A DNA stretch of 64,000 bases from Flavobacterium sp. NKUCC04_CG (GTDB lineage Bacteria; Bacteroidota; Bacteroidia; Flavobacteriales; Flavobacteriaceae), in NCBI RefSeq assembly GCF_019345525.1, contig NZ_JAHKRA010000014.1, forward strand, positions 1-64,000, given 5' to 3'. A program made the position numbers and the translations under genes. Of this stretch, positions 52,162-61,185 are shown piece by piece. Position 1 is the first letter of the stretch. Each line of letters opens with the position of its first letter. The notes under the pieces are model-generated. The model saw nothing but the letters and a program-made list of their open reading frames with translations, ran no database searches and was not told the DNA's origin.

Positions 52162-53871
52162 TTAAGAAGTTGATTGTTCGGAAGAAGCCGCTTGTGATCG
52201 GCGAAGCCCGCTGTGCTTATAACCATAAAAGATATAAACGACCATGCCAATGGCAAACCATACCAAAAACCAAAACCAGTTGTTGTGTGTCATTCCCGTT
52301 AGTAAATACATACAAGAGGCGAGTCCCAACAACGGTATAAGGGATAATTTTTTAAAAAATGTCAATATACTTAGCCCAAATAAAACCACTAAATAAATAC
52401 TCATTGAAAGTCGGAATTCGCCCTCTTTTGGATCTCCCCATTGCAAGATGGTTTTAAAAAATTCGGGATACAAATAATAGAAGGTGACTACGGCTATGAT
52501 ACACAACCATGGAAACACGTATTTGGCATTGACAAAGGGAATTTTAAATTGTCCTTTTTCCTTTTTGGGTTGTGGGTAAAATAAAATTCCACCACAAACT
52601 ATGCAAAATGCAAAGATGGTTCCTATACTGGTAAAGTCGAGAATAAACGATTTCTCAGTAAAAAAAATAGGTATGGCTACGATAATACCGGTTACTATGG
52701 TCGCAAACGATGGGGTTTTGTATTTGGGATGTATGGTTTGAAATTTTTTAGGCAACAAACCGTCTTTACTCATCACATACCAAATACGCGGTTGACCCAT
52801 TTGATAAACGAGTAAAACCGTGGTTATCGCAATAACACCAACGATGGAAATGATGAATTCCATCCAGATTAAATTGGCGTTGCTGCTGTTAAAAATAAAA
52901 GAAAGGGGATCGCCAATACCGTCAAAAGCGCGGTAATCGACCATACCTGTCAATACCAACACCAAAAGCACATAGACCGTGGTACAAACTACTAAGGTAA
53001 TCATCATGGCTCGCGGTAAATCGCGTTTGGGGTCTTTACACTCTTCAGAGAGCACACTAAGCGCATCAAAACCTACATAGGCAAAGAAAACGCCACTTAC
53101 GGCTGCCATAACACCCGAAAAACCGTTAGGCATCATCGATCGTACGTTAGTTTCAGCATTGAGCGGTGTCCAATTGGACAAGTCGATATAAAAGGAACCG
53201 ACTATGATAATGAGCACTATGGCGATGAGTTTTATCAATACAAAAACATTGTTGAGATTTCGACTTTCCTTGATACCGATGTAACAAACATAGGTGATGA
53301 ATAGATTGATACACAATGCCGGAACGTCTACGATTATTTTGAGATTTCCCAACATGGGTGCGTGTTCCCAAGCATTGATTAATCGTTCGTTTAAGGTGCC
53401 GCTTAAAATACCTTTTTGGGCTTCAAAGTAACTCGTGGATAAAAATTCGGGTATATGGATACCGAGGTTCTTCATCAAGGACGTAAAATAGTTGGACCAA
53501 GAGAAGGAAACAAAAACATTTCCAAAACTGTATTCCATAATTAGTGTCCAACCGATAATCCAAGCGACTATCTCTCCAAAGGAAGCATAGGCATAGGTAT
53601 AAGCACTACCAGCAGTAGGTATTCTACTGGCAAATTCGGCATAACACATGGCGGTAAAACAGCAGGCAAAACCACAAATGATATAAAGAAAAATTACACC
53701 AGGTCCTCCAGCAAAAATCGCTTCGCCCAAACTGCTAAAACTACCAGCTCCAATAATCGAAGCAATTCCGAGAAAAACAATATCACCCAAGCCCAAAACT
53801 TTCTTTAATTCACTAGGTGCGGCTGCGGCATTATAATCTTTTCTTGTTAGCAAATTTTTAATTAGGCTCAT
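52162..53871 (-). CDS. APC-superfamily amino-acid permease (cationic amino-acid transporter-like)
   Basis: 569 residues with about fourteen helices. The first helix carries the APC substrate motif GIASIIGAGSFSSLGEA, followed by FASRIPTAGSAYTYAYASFGEIVAWIIGW and FFAYVGFDALSVLSEECKDPKRDLPRAM, typical of the CAT/YfnA branch. It imports amino acids by proton or sodium coupling across the inner membrane. It stands alone with a TATATTTG -7 box at 53933-53926 (minus). Substrate cannot be read from sequence. Confidence 0.9.
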   Translation of the reverse strand: MSLIKNLLTRKDYNAAAAPSELKKVLGLGDIVFLGIASIIGAGSFSSLGEAIFAGGPGVIFLYIICGFACCFTAMCYAEFASRIPTAGSAYTYAYASFGEIVAWIIGWTLIMEYSFGNVFVSFSWSNYFTSLMKNLGIHIPEFLSTSYFEAQKGILSGTLNERLINAWEHAPMLGNLKIIVDVPALCINLFITYVCYIGIKESRNLNNVFVLIKLIAIVLIIIVGSFYIDLSNWTPLNAETNVRSMMPNGFSGVMAAVSGVFFAYVGFDALSVLSEECKDPKRDLPRAMMITLVVCTTVYVLLVLVLTGMVDYRAFDGIGDPLSFIFNSSNANLIWMEFIISIVGVIAITTVLLVYQMGQPRIWYVMSKDGLLPKKFQTIHPKYKTPSFATIVTGIIVAIPIFFTEKSFILDFTSIGTIFAFCIVCGGILFYPQPKKEKGQFKIPFVNAKYVFPWLCIIAVVTFYYLYPEFFKTILQWGDPKEGEFRLSMSIYLVVLFGLSILTFFKKLSLIPLLGLASCMYLLTGMTHNNWFWFLVWFAIGMVVYIFYGYKHSGLRRSQAASSEQSTS

Positions 53872-53925
53872 GAGTATCTTTTAGTGTAAGTAAATCTTTG
53901 TAGTGAAAAATGGATAAGCAAGTTG

Positions 53926-53933
53926 CAAATATA
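53926..53933 (-). promoter_or_regulatory. -7 box of the amino-acid permease gene
   Basis: TATATTTG on the minus strand, 55 bases before the ATG. Confidence 0.6.
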
Positions 53934-54020
53934 GTCATGCAGTGAAAGATATAAAACTATTTTTAATTTTATAAAGGTGTAAAGTAAAAAACAGTTGGAA
54001 GATTTAGGACAGTTACTAAT

Positions 54021-54049
54021 AAAAAAAACCTCCCAGGATTGGGAGGTTT
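54021..54049 (-). terminator. Terminator of the first TonB-dependent receptor gene
   Basis: AAACCTCCCA (54026-54035) pairs with TGGGAGGTTT (54040-54049); the A run at 54021-54028 gives the T tract on the minus strand. Confidence 0.82.
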
Positions 54050-54113
54050 AATTGAAATAAAGTTTTTTTTATAAAAGAACCCGTATATATAAACGTTCGA
54101 CTTTCTTTATAAA

Positions 54114-56516
54114 TTAGAATTTATAAGTCAATTGAGCCGCAAAATTTCTAGGGTCGATTTCGTTGATATAACCTCCTCTAAAGTAAGAAGTGTATCCCAA
54201 GGCTTCACCTAAGTTATTTCCGAATACGCGTAAAGTAGCATTTTTATAAGTATAGCTAACTTGAGCATTAAGGGTAATATAAGAAGGCATATCAAAAGGT
54301 TTGATTCCCGGTTTAGTACCATGACTATCTGTTACCATAGAATATTCGTTTACCGGTCTTTCTCCGATGTAATAAGCTCCAAAACCGATACCTAATCCTT
54401 TAAGAGTTCCTTGTGAAACTTGGTAATTTGCCCAAGCGTTTACCGTGTGTTTGGCTGCGTTAGACGGAGCAGAACCCTCAACATAAGCAGGGCTGTTTTT
54501 GTATTGAGCATCTAAATAAGCATATCCTAAAATTACTTGTAAGTCGTTGGTAATTTTACCTGTAATATCAACCTCAAATCCGGTTCTCTTTAAATCTCCT
54601 GCTAAAATATAAGTTGATTCAGGAACACCGTTTTTGTAAACTTGTGCAGCTAAGTTTTCATTGTTAAGGATAAAATACGTAAAGTTAAAGCCTAATCGCT
54701 CATTCATCCAATCCGATTTAAATCCGAATTCGATTTGTTTGGTTTTAGAAGTTCCTACTGTACCACCTTCTTCCAATTTGTTGTTAGAACTACGGTTGCT
54801 ACTAGTTGTTGTGTAGGATCCGAATACATTGATGTTTTTGGTAGGTGATAGGATTAATCCATATAAAGGATCCCAAGCATCTGCGGTTTTGTCCTTGTTT
54901 GTATTACCGTTTAGGCGGCTGTATCTAAGTCCTAACATCGCTTTGATATAAGGGGTGATTTCAATAAAGTCTTGTGCCATTACACCGATTGTTGGTGTAT
55001 TCGTTGTTATGCTTCCTTTACCTACAAAATAATATCCGTCAGGTAAATCATTGGAGATTGGTCCAGAAACATTAATTTCATCAACCGAATTGTTCGCTTC
55101 TAAATTGTCTTTTCTATTAGCATTGAACGTTCCAAATCCTTCAGTTATAAGGGTGTTTTGTCTATAGTCAAATCCCACTTGAAAAGTGTGTTTTAATACA
55201 CCAGTTTGTATGTCTTTTCCAACTAAATCAATTTGGAGTACGGAATTTTTGTCGTTCGTAAATGTTTTAGCCAATCCACGTTGTCTAATAAACGGGTCTC
55301 CAACTTTGGCGCTAAATCCGCTAATAGTAGAAGCTTCATTATCGGTTTTGCTAATGGAGTTCATCGAAGCAATACGCAAGCTTAGGTTGTCGGTTAATTC
55401 TCTCTGAAAACGAGCAGAATAGTTAAAAGCATCTACATTGTTTCGATCGCTTTTAAAACCTAAAAACTTGTTATGAGGCATTTCATATAATTTATTTACG
55501 TCAATTTCACCTAAATTAATGGTTCCTCTATCTGGAGTAACGGATGCACCCAAATAATCCATTTCTACGTTTAAAGTACTTTTGTTGTCTATTTTCCATT
55601 CAAGAGAAGGATTAAAATAAATTTTTTCTTTTTCGGTATTTACTCTAAAACCGTCGGCTTTTTCATAAGCGGCGTTTACACGTAGGGAAACCGTTTCTTT
55701 TTTGTCTAAAATTTGTTCAAAATCTACTGTCGGACGAATCTGATTCCAGCTTCCACCTCTAAATCCAACTTCGGTTTGATTGCGGAAATTAGGGGTTTTA
55801 GTAACTACGTTAATCACACCACCAGCACTTCCTAGTCCATCGCCAAAACCTTGACCTACAGCAGCAGACCCACGAATTACTTGTACACTTTCAACACCTT
55901 GCATATCTGTAACAGCAGATGCGGTTCTAAAATCAGAATCCATCATCACACCGTTTCTTAAAACCGGAGTTCCTCTGAATCCACGGATAGTCATACTTTC
56001 CTTTACACCACCATAACTACTGAACATGGTTACACCCGCAACGTTTTTCGCTGCATCGGTGATTGTCAAGGCTCCTTGTTCCTTAATTATCGCATCGGAT
56101 ACGATGCTGATAGATTGAACCTGATCTTTTATTTTTAACGGTAAGCGGGTTAAATTCTGTACTTTTCGCTGATTTTTATTATCGTTAGTGAAAAGCTCAA
56201 TAGTATTTAACTCGTTGTCCGAATTTTTTAAGCTGAAATTGATATTTTGGTCGTCTTTTGTTACGGTCACGTTTTGTGCAATACTTACATAACCAATCAA
56301 TTGTATTTTAACGAGTTGTACGCCTGGTTTAAGATTTCTTAAAGTAAACTCCCCGCGCTCATTGGTTTGAGTGGATTGTTTGGCAGACTCAATAAAAACG
56401 GTCGCAAATGCAACGGGTTTATTATTCTCGTCGTTTACACGACCTTTTAACTTCGAATTTTGGGCATAACCAAAACTTAAAGAAAACAACATTAAAAAAG
56501 TTAATACAGCTTTCAT
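54114..56516 (-). CDS. TonB-dependent siderophore-type receptor with carboxypeptidase-D-like N-terminal domain
   Basis: 800 residues: signal peptide (MKAVLTFLMLFSLSFGYAQ), a carboxypeptidase regulatory-like domain (about 20-105; GRVNDENNKPVAFATVFIESAKQ), a plug domain (about 115-245; VQSISIVSDAIIKEQG, TIRGFRGTPVLRNGV, VESVQVIRGSAAVGQG) and a 22-strand barrel ending in QLTYKF. The plug is of the FhuA/FpvA siderophore class. It imports an iron chelate with energy from TonB-ExbB-ExbD (20.0-22.4 kb). An operator-like element at its promoter is shared with the second receptor gene, pointing to joint iron control. Confidence 0.9.
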   Translation of the reverse strand: MKAVLTFLMLFSLSFGYAQNSKLKGRVNDENNKPVAFATVFIESAKQSTQTNERGEFTLRNLKPGVQLVKIQLIGYVSIAQNVTVTKDDQNINFSLKNSDNELNTIELFTNDNKNQRKVQNLTRLPLKIKDQVQSISIVSDAIIKEQGALTITDAAKNVAGVTMFSSYGGVKESMTIRGFRGTPVLRNGVMMDSDFRTASAVTDMQGVESVQVIRGSAAVGQGFGDGLGSAGGVINVVTKTPNFRNQTEVGFRGGSWNQIRPTVDFEQILDKKETVSLRVNAAYEKADGFRVNTEKEKIYFNPSLEWKIDNKSTLNVEMDYLGASVTPDRGTINLGEIDVNKLYEMPHNKFLGFKSDRNNVDAFNYSARFQRELTDNLSLRIASMNSISKTDNEASTISGFSAKVGDPFIRQRGLAKTFTNDKNSVLQIDLVGKDIQTGVLKHTFQVGFDYRQNTLITEGFGTFNANRKDNLEANNSVDEINVSGPISNDLPDGYYFVGKGSITTNTPTIGVMAQDFIEITPYIKAMLGLRYSRLNGNTNKDKTADAWDPLYGLILSPTKNINVFGSYTTTSSNRSSNNKLEEGGTVGTSKTKQIEFGFKSDWMNERLGFNFTYFILNNENLAAQVYKNGVPESTYILAGDLKRTGFEVDITGKITNDLQVILGYAYLDAQYKNSPAYVEGSAPSNAAKHTVNAWANYQVSQGTLKGLGIGFGAYYIGERPVNEYSMVTDSHGTKPGIKPFDMPSYITLNAQVSYTYKNATLRVFGNNLGEALGYTSYFRGGYINEIDPRNFAAQLTYKF

Positions 56517-56526
56517 AGCAATTATT

Positions 56527-56547
56527 TATTTAGACTTAATTTAAACA
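56527..56547. promoter_or_regulatory. Operator-like element of the first receptor gene
   Basis: TATTTAGACTTAATTTAAAC plus A. It differs at one of 21 positions from the element at 58929-58949 and contains an imperfect dyad TTTAgac-TTA-attTAAA. It sits just downstream of the -7 box on the minus strand, where a bound repressor would block transcription. Confidence 0.6.
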
Positions 56548-56551
56548 ATTG

Positions 56552-56583
56552 CAAAAATAAGTAATTTTATTATATATAATCAA
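56552..56583 (-). promoter_or_regulatory. Promoter of the first TonB-dependent receptor gene
   Basis: On the minus strand, TTG (56583-56581), a 21-base spacer and TATTTTTG (56559-56552), 36 bases before the ATG. Confidence 0.8.
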
Positions 56584-56771
56584 TATGAATAGAGGGGATT
56601 GTAAAAAATGTAATTGTTTCCTATTCTTTATGATAAAACTGATATTTATGTTTATTTGTAGATTTAAAATTGATGAATAATTATTTTTTTGTTAAAGTTA
56701 CAGTCCTAATAAAAAAGGCTGGGGTTGTGTTTTTGTGTGAAATTCGTTTGTTAGTCCTAAGTAAACGCACT

Positions 56772-56785
56772 TATTTAGACTAATT
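56772..56785. promoter_or_regulatory. Partial third copy of the receptor operator-like element
   Basis: TATTTAGACTAATT repeats the left part of the elements at 56527 and 58929 with one base deleted. It is far from any gene start, so its meaning is unclear. Confidence 0.3.
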
Positions 56786-56840
56786 CGTCTTTTGGGGTGT
56801 CTTGTACTCAAAAGTTAAGGTGTTTTTCTTTAACAAAAAA

Positions 56841-56871
56841 CCTCATGTCAAAACCGCTGTTTGACATGAGG
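56841..56871 (-). terminator. Terminator of the second TonB-dependent receptor gene
   Basis: CCTCATGTCAAA (56841-56852) pairs perfectly with TTTGACATGAGG (56860-56871); the A run at 56835-56840 gives the T tract on the minus strand. Confidence 0.87.
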
Positions 56872-56890
56872 CTGGTAGCAATGATTTTTT

Positions 56891-58915
56891 TTAAAAATGA
56901 AAAAGGGCACCCATTTGGTATCTTCTACCATCTAATCTAAAAGTGTGGTCTTCTCGAGTGATTTCTTTGTTGAGTAGATTGTATGCACCGGCTGTGATGG
57001 AAAGCTGTTTGGTTACTTTCCACGCACTCCCCAAGTCTAATAATACATAACTCGGAACAGTGTTGTTGGCGCTCGATCTACCCCAAGAAACGGGTGTTTT
57101 ATCTTGAAAATTCATTCGGGTCCACAATTGCACAACTTTGGAAGGATCCCATTCTAAGGTTGAAATAATGATGTGTTTTGGTGAATTGAGAACAGCATAT
57201 CCCTTTCCATCTCCGGAGGTTATTTCACTTTGTGTAAAAGTATAGGCGTTTTTGATTCTAAAATCATTGGTGAAGTTCCAGTTGAGTGTTAATTCCATTC
57301 CTAACATTTTGGCTCCATCTAAATTGATGCGCTCTTCGATAAAACGATACGGATTTCCTTGGAATTCCAAATTTCCATCAGGGAGTACTGCATATTTATT
57401 ACCGTGCTCTGCAACGTTTTTGGCATCGATTCTAAAGGTTGATAGTTTATCGTAAAAACGCGTATGGTAAAAGGTTATACTAGTAGATAGACCTTTGCTG
57501 TTTTCCCACATAGCGGTAATTTCTTGATTAAAAGAAGTTTCGGGTTTTAAATCTGAATTACCTATAATCACACCCGGGATAGGTTGTGAACCGCCACCTG
57601 TAATTTGTCCCCAAGCTTCGCTACTTTGTCGCAGACCCGGCGCTTTGTAACCCGAGGCGACTCCTCCCTTTAAAGTGAACTGCTCGTTGATGTTCCAAAT
57701 TAAATAACCTCTGGGGGTTACTTTTGTCCCATAATTTTCGTCTTTTTCAAAACGACCAGCGGTGACTACGTTAAAATCTGGTAAGACATTCCAGTTTCCC
57801 TCTACGAAAAGCGATAAATTCCAGCGTTCCAATTCGCTAAGGCGACCAGTAGGGCCAGTGAATAAATTCCCAAAATCTTCAAGTTTTTCCTGTCTAAATT
57901 CTCCACCAACGGTAATGCGATGGCTATATAGGCTGAAGTTGGTGTTGGAATTTATAATCAGACTCTTGTATTTCATATCGCGACCCGGATTTTTCGATTC
58001 GTCTAATTGTATATAATTTAAGGTTTTGGTTTTACTATAATCGCCTTCGTGTGTCAAAGCCCAACTGTCGCGTTCATAGTTGCTGATGCTGGGTTTGCTT
58101 TTTTCAGAAGCAGATAAACCCGGAGTGCTGATACGATCTTGACGGCTGTAATTATAGCCTAAGGTCAAATTGTCTCTTTGGGTTAATTGTCCATTAAATT
58201 CCACGCTACCGTTTTTCATTTTTTGTTCATTGTATCCTCCGAGTATTTTATCCTCATCTCTTTGAGAGTATAATCCGCTGGCTTTTACCCCCAATATTCC
58301 AGCTATTATTGGACCAGAAATACTGGCATTAGCTTGATAGATATTACCCGAATCATCGTTTTCTTGTACAGTTATGTCGGATGCTAATGAGCCGTACCAA
58401 GCCGTATGGGATGGTTTATGAGTGATGATGTTGATAACACCACCCATAGCATCCGATCCATAGAGCGACGACATCGGTCCTTTGATTACTTCGATTCGCT
58501 TAATGCTGGATATGGGGGGCATCCAGCCCTGTTCTATACCTGAATTATCTGAATTGGGGCGAGTCTCTCGCGAATTTACGCGCTTGCCATCAATCATGAT
58601 TAAAGTATAGTTTGGATTGGCTCCACGTATAGAGATATCAGATGTACTACCACCTCCAGTAATCATGACACCGGGTACGTCTCTTAGGGCGTCTGTAATA
58701 TCCCGGTAGGCTTTCTTTTGTATTTCCTTTTGCGTAAGGACCGAAATGGTAGCAGGAGTATTTTTGATTTTTTGTTCATAACCGGCTCCTGTTATGGTGA
58801 TTTCATTTAGGATACTGTGGTCTTTTTTGCTGTAGAGTGTATCCTGAGATTTGTTTTGAGCCTGTATGCTTGTAAAAGTTAAAACAAGCATACAATAGGA
58901 AATATAGTACTTCAT
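56891..58915 (-). CDS. TonB-dependent receptor, catecholate-siderophore/colicin-receptor type
   Basis: 674 residues: signal peptide (MKYYISYCMLVLTFTSIQAQ), a TonB-box-like start (NEITITGAG), a plug domain (about 45-165; TPATISVLTQKEIQKKAYRDI, DISIRGANPNYTLIMIDGKRV, IKRIEVIKGPMSSLYGSDAMGGVINIIT) and a barrel ending in YQMGALFHF with terminal Phe. The plug resembles FepA/CirA/BtuB-type receptors. It lacks the carboxypeptidase-like domain of its neighbour. Substrate is probably a ferric catecholate or similar chelate, inferred only from family and the shared operator-like element. Confidence 0.9.
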   Translation of the reverse strand: MKYYISYCMLVLTFTSIQAQNKSQDTLYSKKDHSILNEITITGAGYEQKIKNTPATISVLTQKEIQKKAYRDITDALRDVPGVMITGGGSTSDISIRGANPNYTLIMIDGKRVNSRETRPNSDNSGIEQGWMPPISSIKRIEVIKGPMSSLYGSDAMGGVINIITHKPSHTAWYGSLASDITVQENDDSGNIYQANASISGPIIAGILGVKASGLYSQRDEDKILGGYNEQKMKNGSVEFNGQLTQRDNLTLGYNYSRQDRISTPGLSASEKSKPSISNYERDSWALTHEGDYSKTKTLNYIQLDESKNPGRDMKYKSLIINSNTNFSLYSHRITVGGEFRQEKLEDFGNLFTGPTGRLSELERWNLSLFVEGNWNVLPDFNVVTAGRFEKDENYGTKVTPRGYLIWNINEQFTLKGGVASGYKAPGLRQSSEAWGQITGGGSQPIPGVIIGNSDLKPETSFNQEITAMWENSKGLSTSITFYHTRFYDKLSTFRIDAKNVAEHGNKYAVLPDGNLEFQGNPYRFIEERINLDGAKMLGMELTLNWNFTNDFRIKNAYTFTQSEITSGDGKGYAVLNSPKHIIISTLEWDPSKVVQLWTRMNFQDKTPVSWGRSSANNTVPSYVLLDLGSAWKVTKQLSITAGAYNLLNKEITREDHTFRLDGRRYQMGALFHF

Positions 58916-58928
58916 TTATAAATATTTT

Positions 58929-58949
58929 TATTTAGACTTAATTAAAACA
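58929..58949. promoter_or_regulatory. Operator-like element of the second receptor gene
   Basis: TATTTAGACTTAATTAAAAC plus A, 20 of 21 bases equal to the element at 56527. It sits 14 bases before the ATG and 4 bases downstream of a TACTTTTA -7 box on the minus strand, the same arrangement as at the first receptor. Confidence 0.6.
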
Positions 58950-59300
58950 GTATAAAAGTATCATAATATTTTACACAAAAAAAATAAAGTTGGCTTTTTT
59001 TAACAAGCTTTCTATGGGTTTGGTTGTTGATTTAATTGTTTTTTTCTTAAAAATAAAAAGCACACTGCTATAAATTTTAGACGATTTATTTGTATTTTGA
59101 ATAATTTCTCTTTTTTTTTGAGAATTAAATATTTTATTTTCTAAGATTGGAAGGATGGTTTGAATAGGGGATTGGTTTGTTCTACATAAAGTAATACTGT
59201 CTTAATAGACCGTGATTTTAGCAATTTATGCAATAGGGTGTCGCTGGATTCTAACAAGGCTACTACGCGATAGTAAACAGGGAGTTTGCGAATAATAAAA

Positions 59301-59327
59301 GCTCCTTTTTATAGTAAAAAGGAGCTG
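59301..59327. terminator. Hairpin downstream of rluF
   Basis: AGCTCCTTTTT (59301-59311) pairs perfectly with AAAAAGGAGCT (59317-59327). It lies 27 bases past the minus-strand stop. Confidence 0.75.
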
Positions 59328-59353
59328 TATGTGTAGTATAATCGATAAAGCTA

Positions 59354-60229
59354 TTAATTTCCTCTTCTAGAAGATCTTCTTTCGTTTTTAGGAGCGCGAT
59401 CACGATCTCTAAAAGTGGTTTTTTCACGGTCAAATTTTTTGCGCGGTTTCGCTATTTGATTATCGGTTTCTTCTGTGGGTACTGCGGCGTCTAAACTCGC
59501 TTCTTCCGTTTTAAGCGACGGTTCTAACAATCGGTTTAATTCAGCCAGTTCTTCTGCTGTAATGTCTCTATATTGGCCTACAGGAATATCTAGAGAGATG
59601 TTGATAATTCGAACGCGTTTTAGTGCGATAACTTCATAATCTAGATAGTCGCACATACGACGAATTTGTCGATTTAAGCCTTGAGTTAGGAACATACGGA
59701 ACACAAATTTGCTGACTTGTTCTACTCGACACGGTTTGGTAATGGTATCTAAAATGGGGATACCGCGACTCATTCGCGTGATAAATTCTTCGGTAATTGG
59801 TTGGTCAACTGTAACGATGTATTCTTTTTCGTGATTGTTTTTTTGGCGTAAAATCTTGTTTACGATATCGCCATCATTGGTCATGAAAATCAAACCTTCA
59901 CTGGCTTTGTCTAAACGGCCAACGGGAAAAATTCGCTTGGGATATTTGATATAGTCGACGATGTTATGTCTAACCGTTTGATTGGTGGTACATTCAATAC
60001 CTACTGGTTTGTTAAATGCCAAATAAATCGGCTTGTCTCCCGATTCTTGAATGCGTTTACCATCTACGATGATTTCGTCCTCGGCACATACTTTCATACC
60101 CATTTCTGGCAACATTCCGTTAACAGTAATGACGCCTTGTTCAATCAATCGATCAGCCTCTCTTCGCGAGCAATAGCCCACTTCTGATAGGTATTTGTTT
60201 AACCGCGTGAATTTGTTTTCCATTTCCAT
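59354..60229 (-). CDS. rluF: 23S rRNA pseudouridine synthase RluF-like
   Basis: 291 residues: an S4 RNA-binding domain (about 6-60; TRLNKYLSEVGYCSRREADRLIEQG) and an RsuA-type catalytic domain with NKPVGIECTT and the active Asp in VGRLDKASEGL (near 105), then LTQGLNRQIRRMCDYLDYEV. The IECTT signature is that of RluF, which modifies U2604 of 23S rRNA. The tail (about 240-291) is Arg/Lys/Glu-rich and looks disordered. The -7 box TATTTTTG (60241-60234, minus) is so near that the second Met (60223) may be the true start. Confidence 0.88.
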   Translation of the reverse strand: MEMENKFTRLNKYLSEVGYCSRREADRLIEQGVITVNGMLPEMGMKVCAEDEIIVDGKRIQESGDKPIYLAFNKPVGIECTTNQTVRHNIVDYIKYPKRIFPVGRLDKASEGLIFMTNDGDIVNKILRQKNNHEKEYIVTVDQPITEEFITRMSRGIPILDTITKPCRVEQVSKFVFRMFLTQGLNRQIRRMCDYLDYEVIALKRVRIINISLDIPVGQYRDITAEELAELNRLLEPSLKTEEASLDAAVPTEETDNQIAKPRKKFDREKTTFRDRDRAPKNERRSSRRGN

Positions 60230-60273
60230 ACTGCAAAAATAACTATTTTAAACTGGATTATATACAATCTTTT

Positions 60274-61152
60274 TTAATCCTTATCAACCGCAAGGGTTTT
60301 GGAAGTAATAAAATTCAAAATGCCTTGGTACACTTGCCGATGTTGAAGGCTGTGCCCGAGGTTTTCTGTTGCCAATAACGAGGCACTACTTGAGGCGTTT
60401 AAAATGGATAAGGCTTCAGAAAAAGGTATGGTTTCGTCACTTTTGTCGTGTATGATTAAAGTGGGCAGACCTATTTTTTGAATAAAACGTTCGCTGTTGT
60501 ATTCTTCCAAGGGCATATGGATTTGGTTTTCCATAAGGCGAACTAGGTTTTGGTAATTTTGTTGTGAAAAAGACATGAGATTTTGGTAGTTCATTACGAT
60601 GCTTTTAAAGGCATTAGGACAGGCCAGAATAATGTTTTTTTCCAAATCGGGATAGTGTTTTTGAGTAAGTTGATATAAAGACGTAAAGGAGCCTAAAGAA
60701 TGAGAAATCAATATTTTTGGACGGTATTTCCGAATGGCCACATCGATAAAGGATGCGTAAATCGGAGGACTAAACTCAGTGCCATTGCTGAGTCCTTGGG
60801 CAGGAGCATCTAAAGTAATCAGGTTAAAGTTCGATAATTTGAGGAATTCAATCAGCTGTTGCCAACGACTCGAATTGCTTTGCCAGCCGTGAACCAATAA
60901 TATCGTCGGGCCACTACCTTTCCAGCGGTAGGTTTGTATCTGATGCTTTTTAAAGACTAATCGGTCCAACTTGGCCTTTTTTAAAAAATCGGGTAGCGTA
61001 GCGCTACTCAATTGACCGGATTGGGGGGTTGAAAAAAGACTGTAAGCAATATTAGTGCTCTTTTGTGCGCTAAAAAAATAGAGTAGGTTTAGAAAAAAAC
61101 CAACGCTTTTGGAAACGGTAATATCGGTGATTTTCTTAAAAAATGTTTTCAT
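60274..61152 (-). CDS. Alpha/beta hydrolase
   Basis: 292 residues with the fold landmarks ILLVHGWQSNSSRW (oxyanion loop), nucleophile elbow ISHSLGSF, acid in IHDKSDETIPF and catalytic His in ENLGHSLQHRQ. The N-terminus has a hydrophobic segment (about 14-30) that may be a weak membrane anchor. Substrate unknown. Its ATG directly follows the T tract of the terminator of the upstream coiled-coil gene, so it has almost no leader if transcribed separately. Confidence 0.82.
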   Translation of the reverse strand: MKTFFKKITDITVSKSVGFFLNLLYFFSAQKSTNIAYSLFSTPQSGQLSSATLPDFLKKAKLDRLVFKKHQIQTYRWKGSGPTILLVHGWQSNSSRWQQLIEFLKLSNFNLITLDAPAQGLSNGTEFSPPIYASFIDVAIRKYRPKILISHSLGSFTSLYQLTQKHYPDLEKNIILACPNAFKSIVMNYQNLMSFSQQNYQNLVRLMENQIHMPLEEYNSERFIQKIGLPTLIIHDKSDETIPFSEALSILNASSSASLLATENLGHSLQHRQVYQGILNFITSKTLAVDKD

Positions 61153-61178
61153 AAAAAAAGCCTCTGAAATAGAGGCTT
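61153..61178 (-). terminator. Terminator of the nif3/coiled-coil unit, abutting the hydrolase start
   Basis: AAGCCTCT (61158-61165) pairs with AGAGGCTT (61171-61178); the A run 61153-61159 is the T tract on the minus strand. It ends right at the hydrolase ATG (61152). Confidence 0.8.
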
Positions 61179-61185
61179 AATTTAA

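Larger units (their letters stand above)
56517..56890. other. Intergenic region between the two receptor genes
   Basis: It holds the promoter and operator-like element of the first receptor, a partial third copy of that element (56772-56785), and the terminator of the second receptor. No gene is seen. Confidence 0.5.
58916..59353. other. AT-rich intergenic region upstream of the second receptor gene
   Basis: It contains the operator-like element and a near-consensus -7 box (TACTTTTA, 58960-58953, minus). The rest, to the rluF terminator, shows no gene. Confidence 0.45.
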
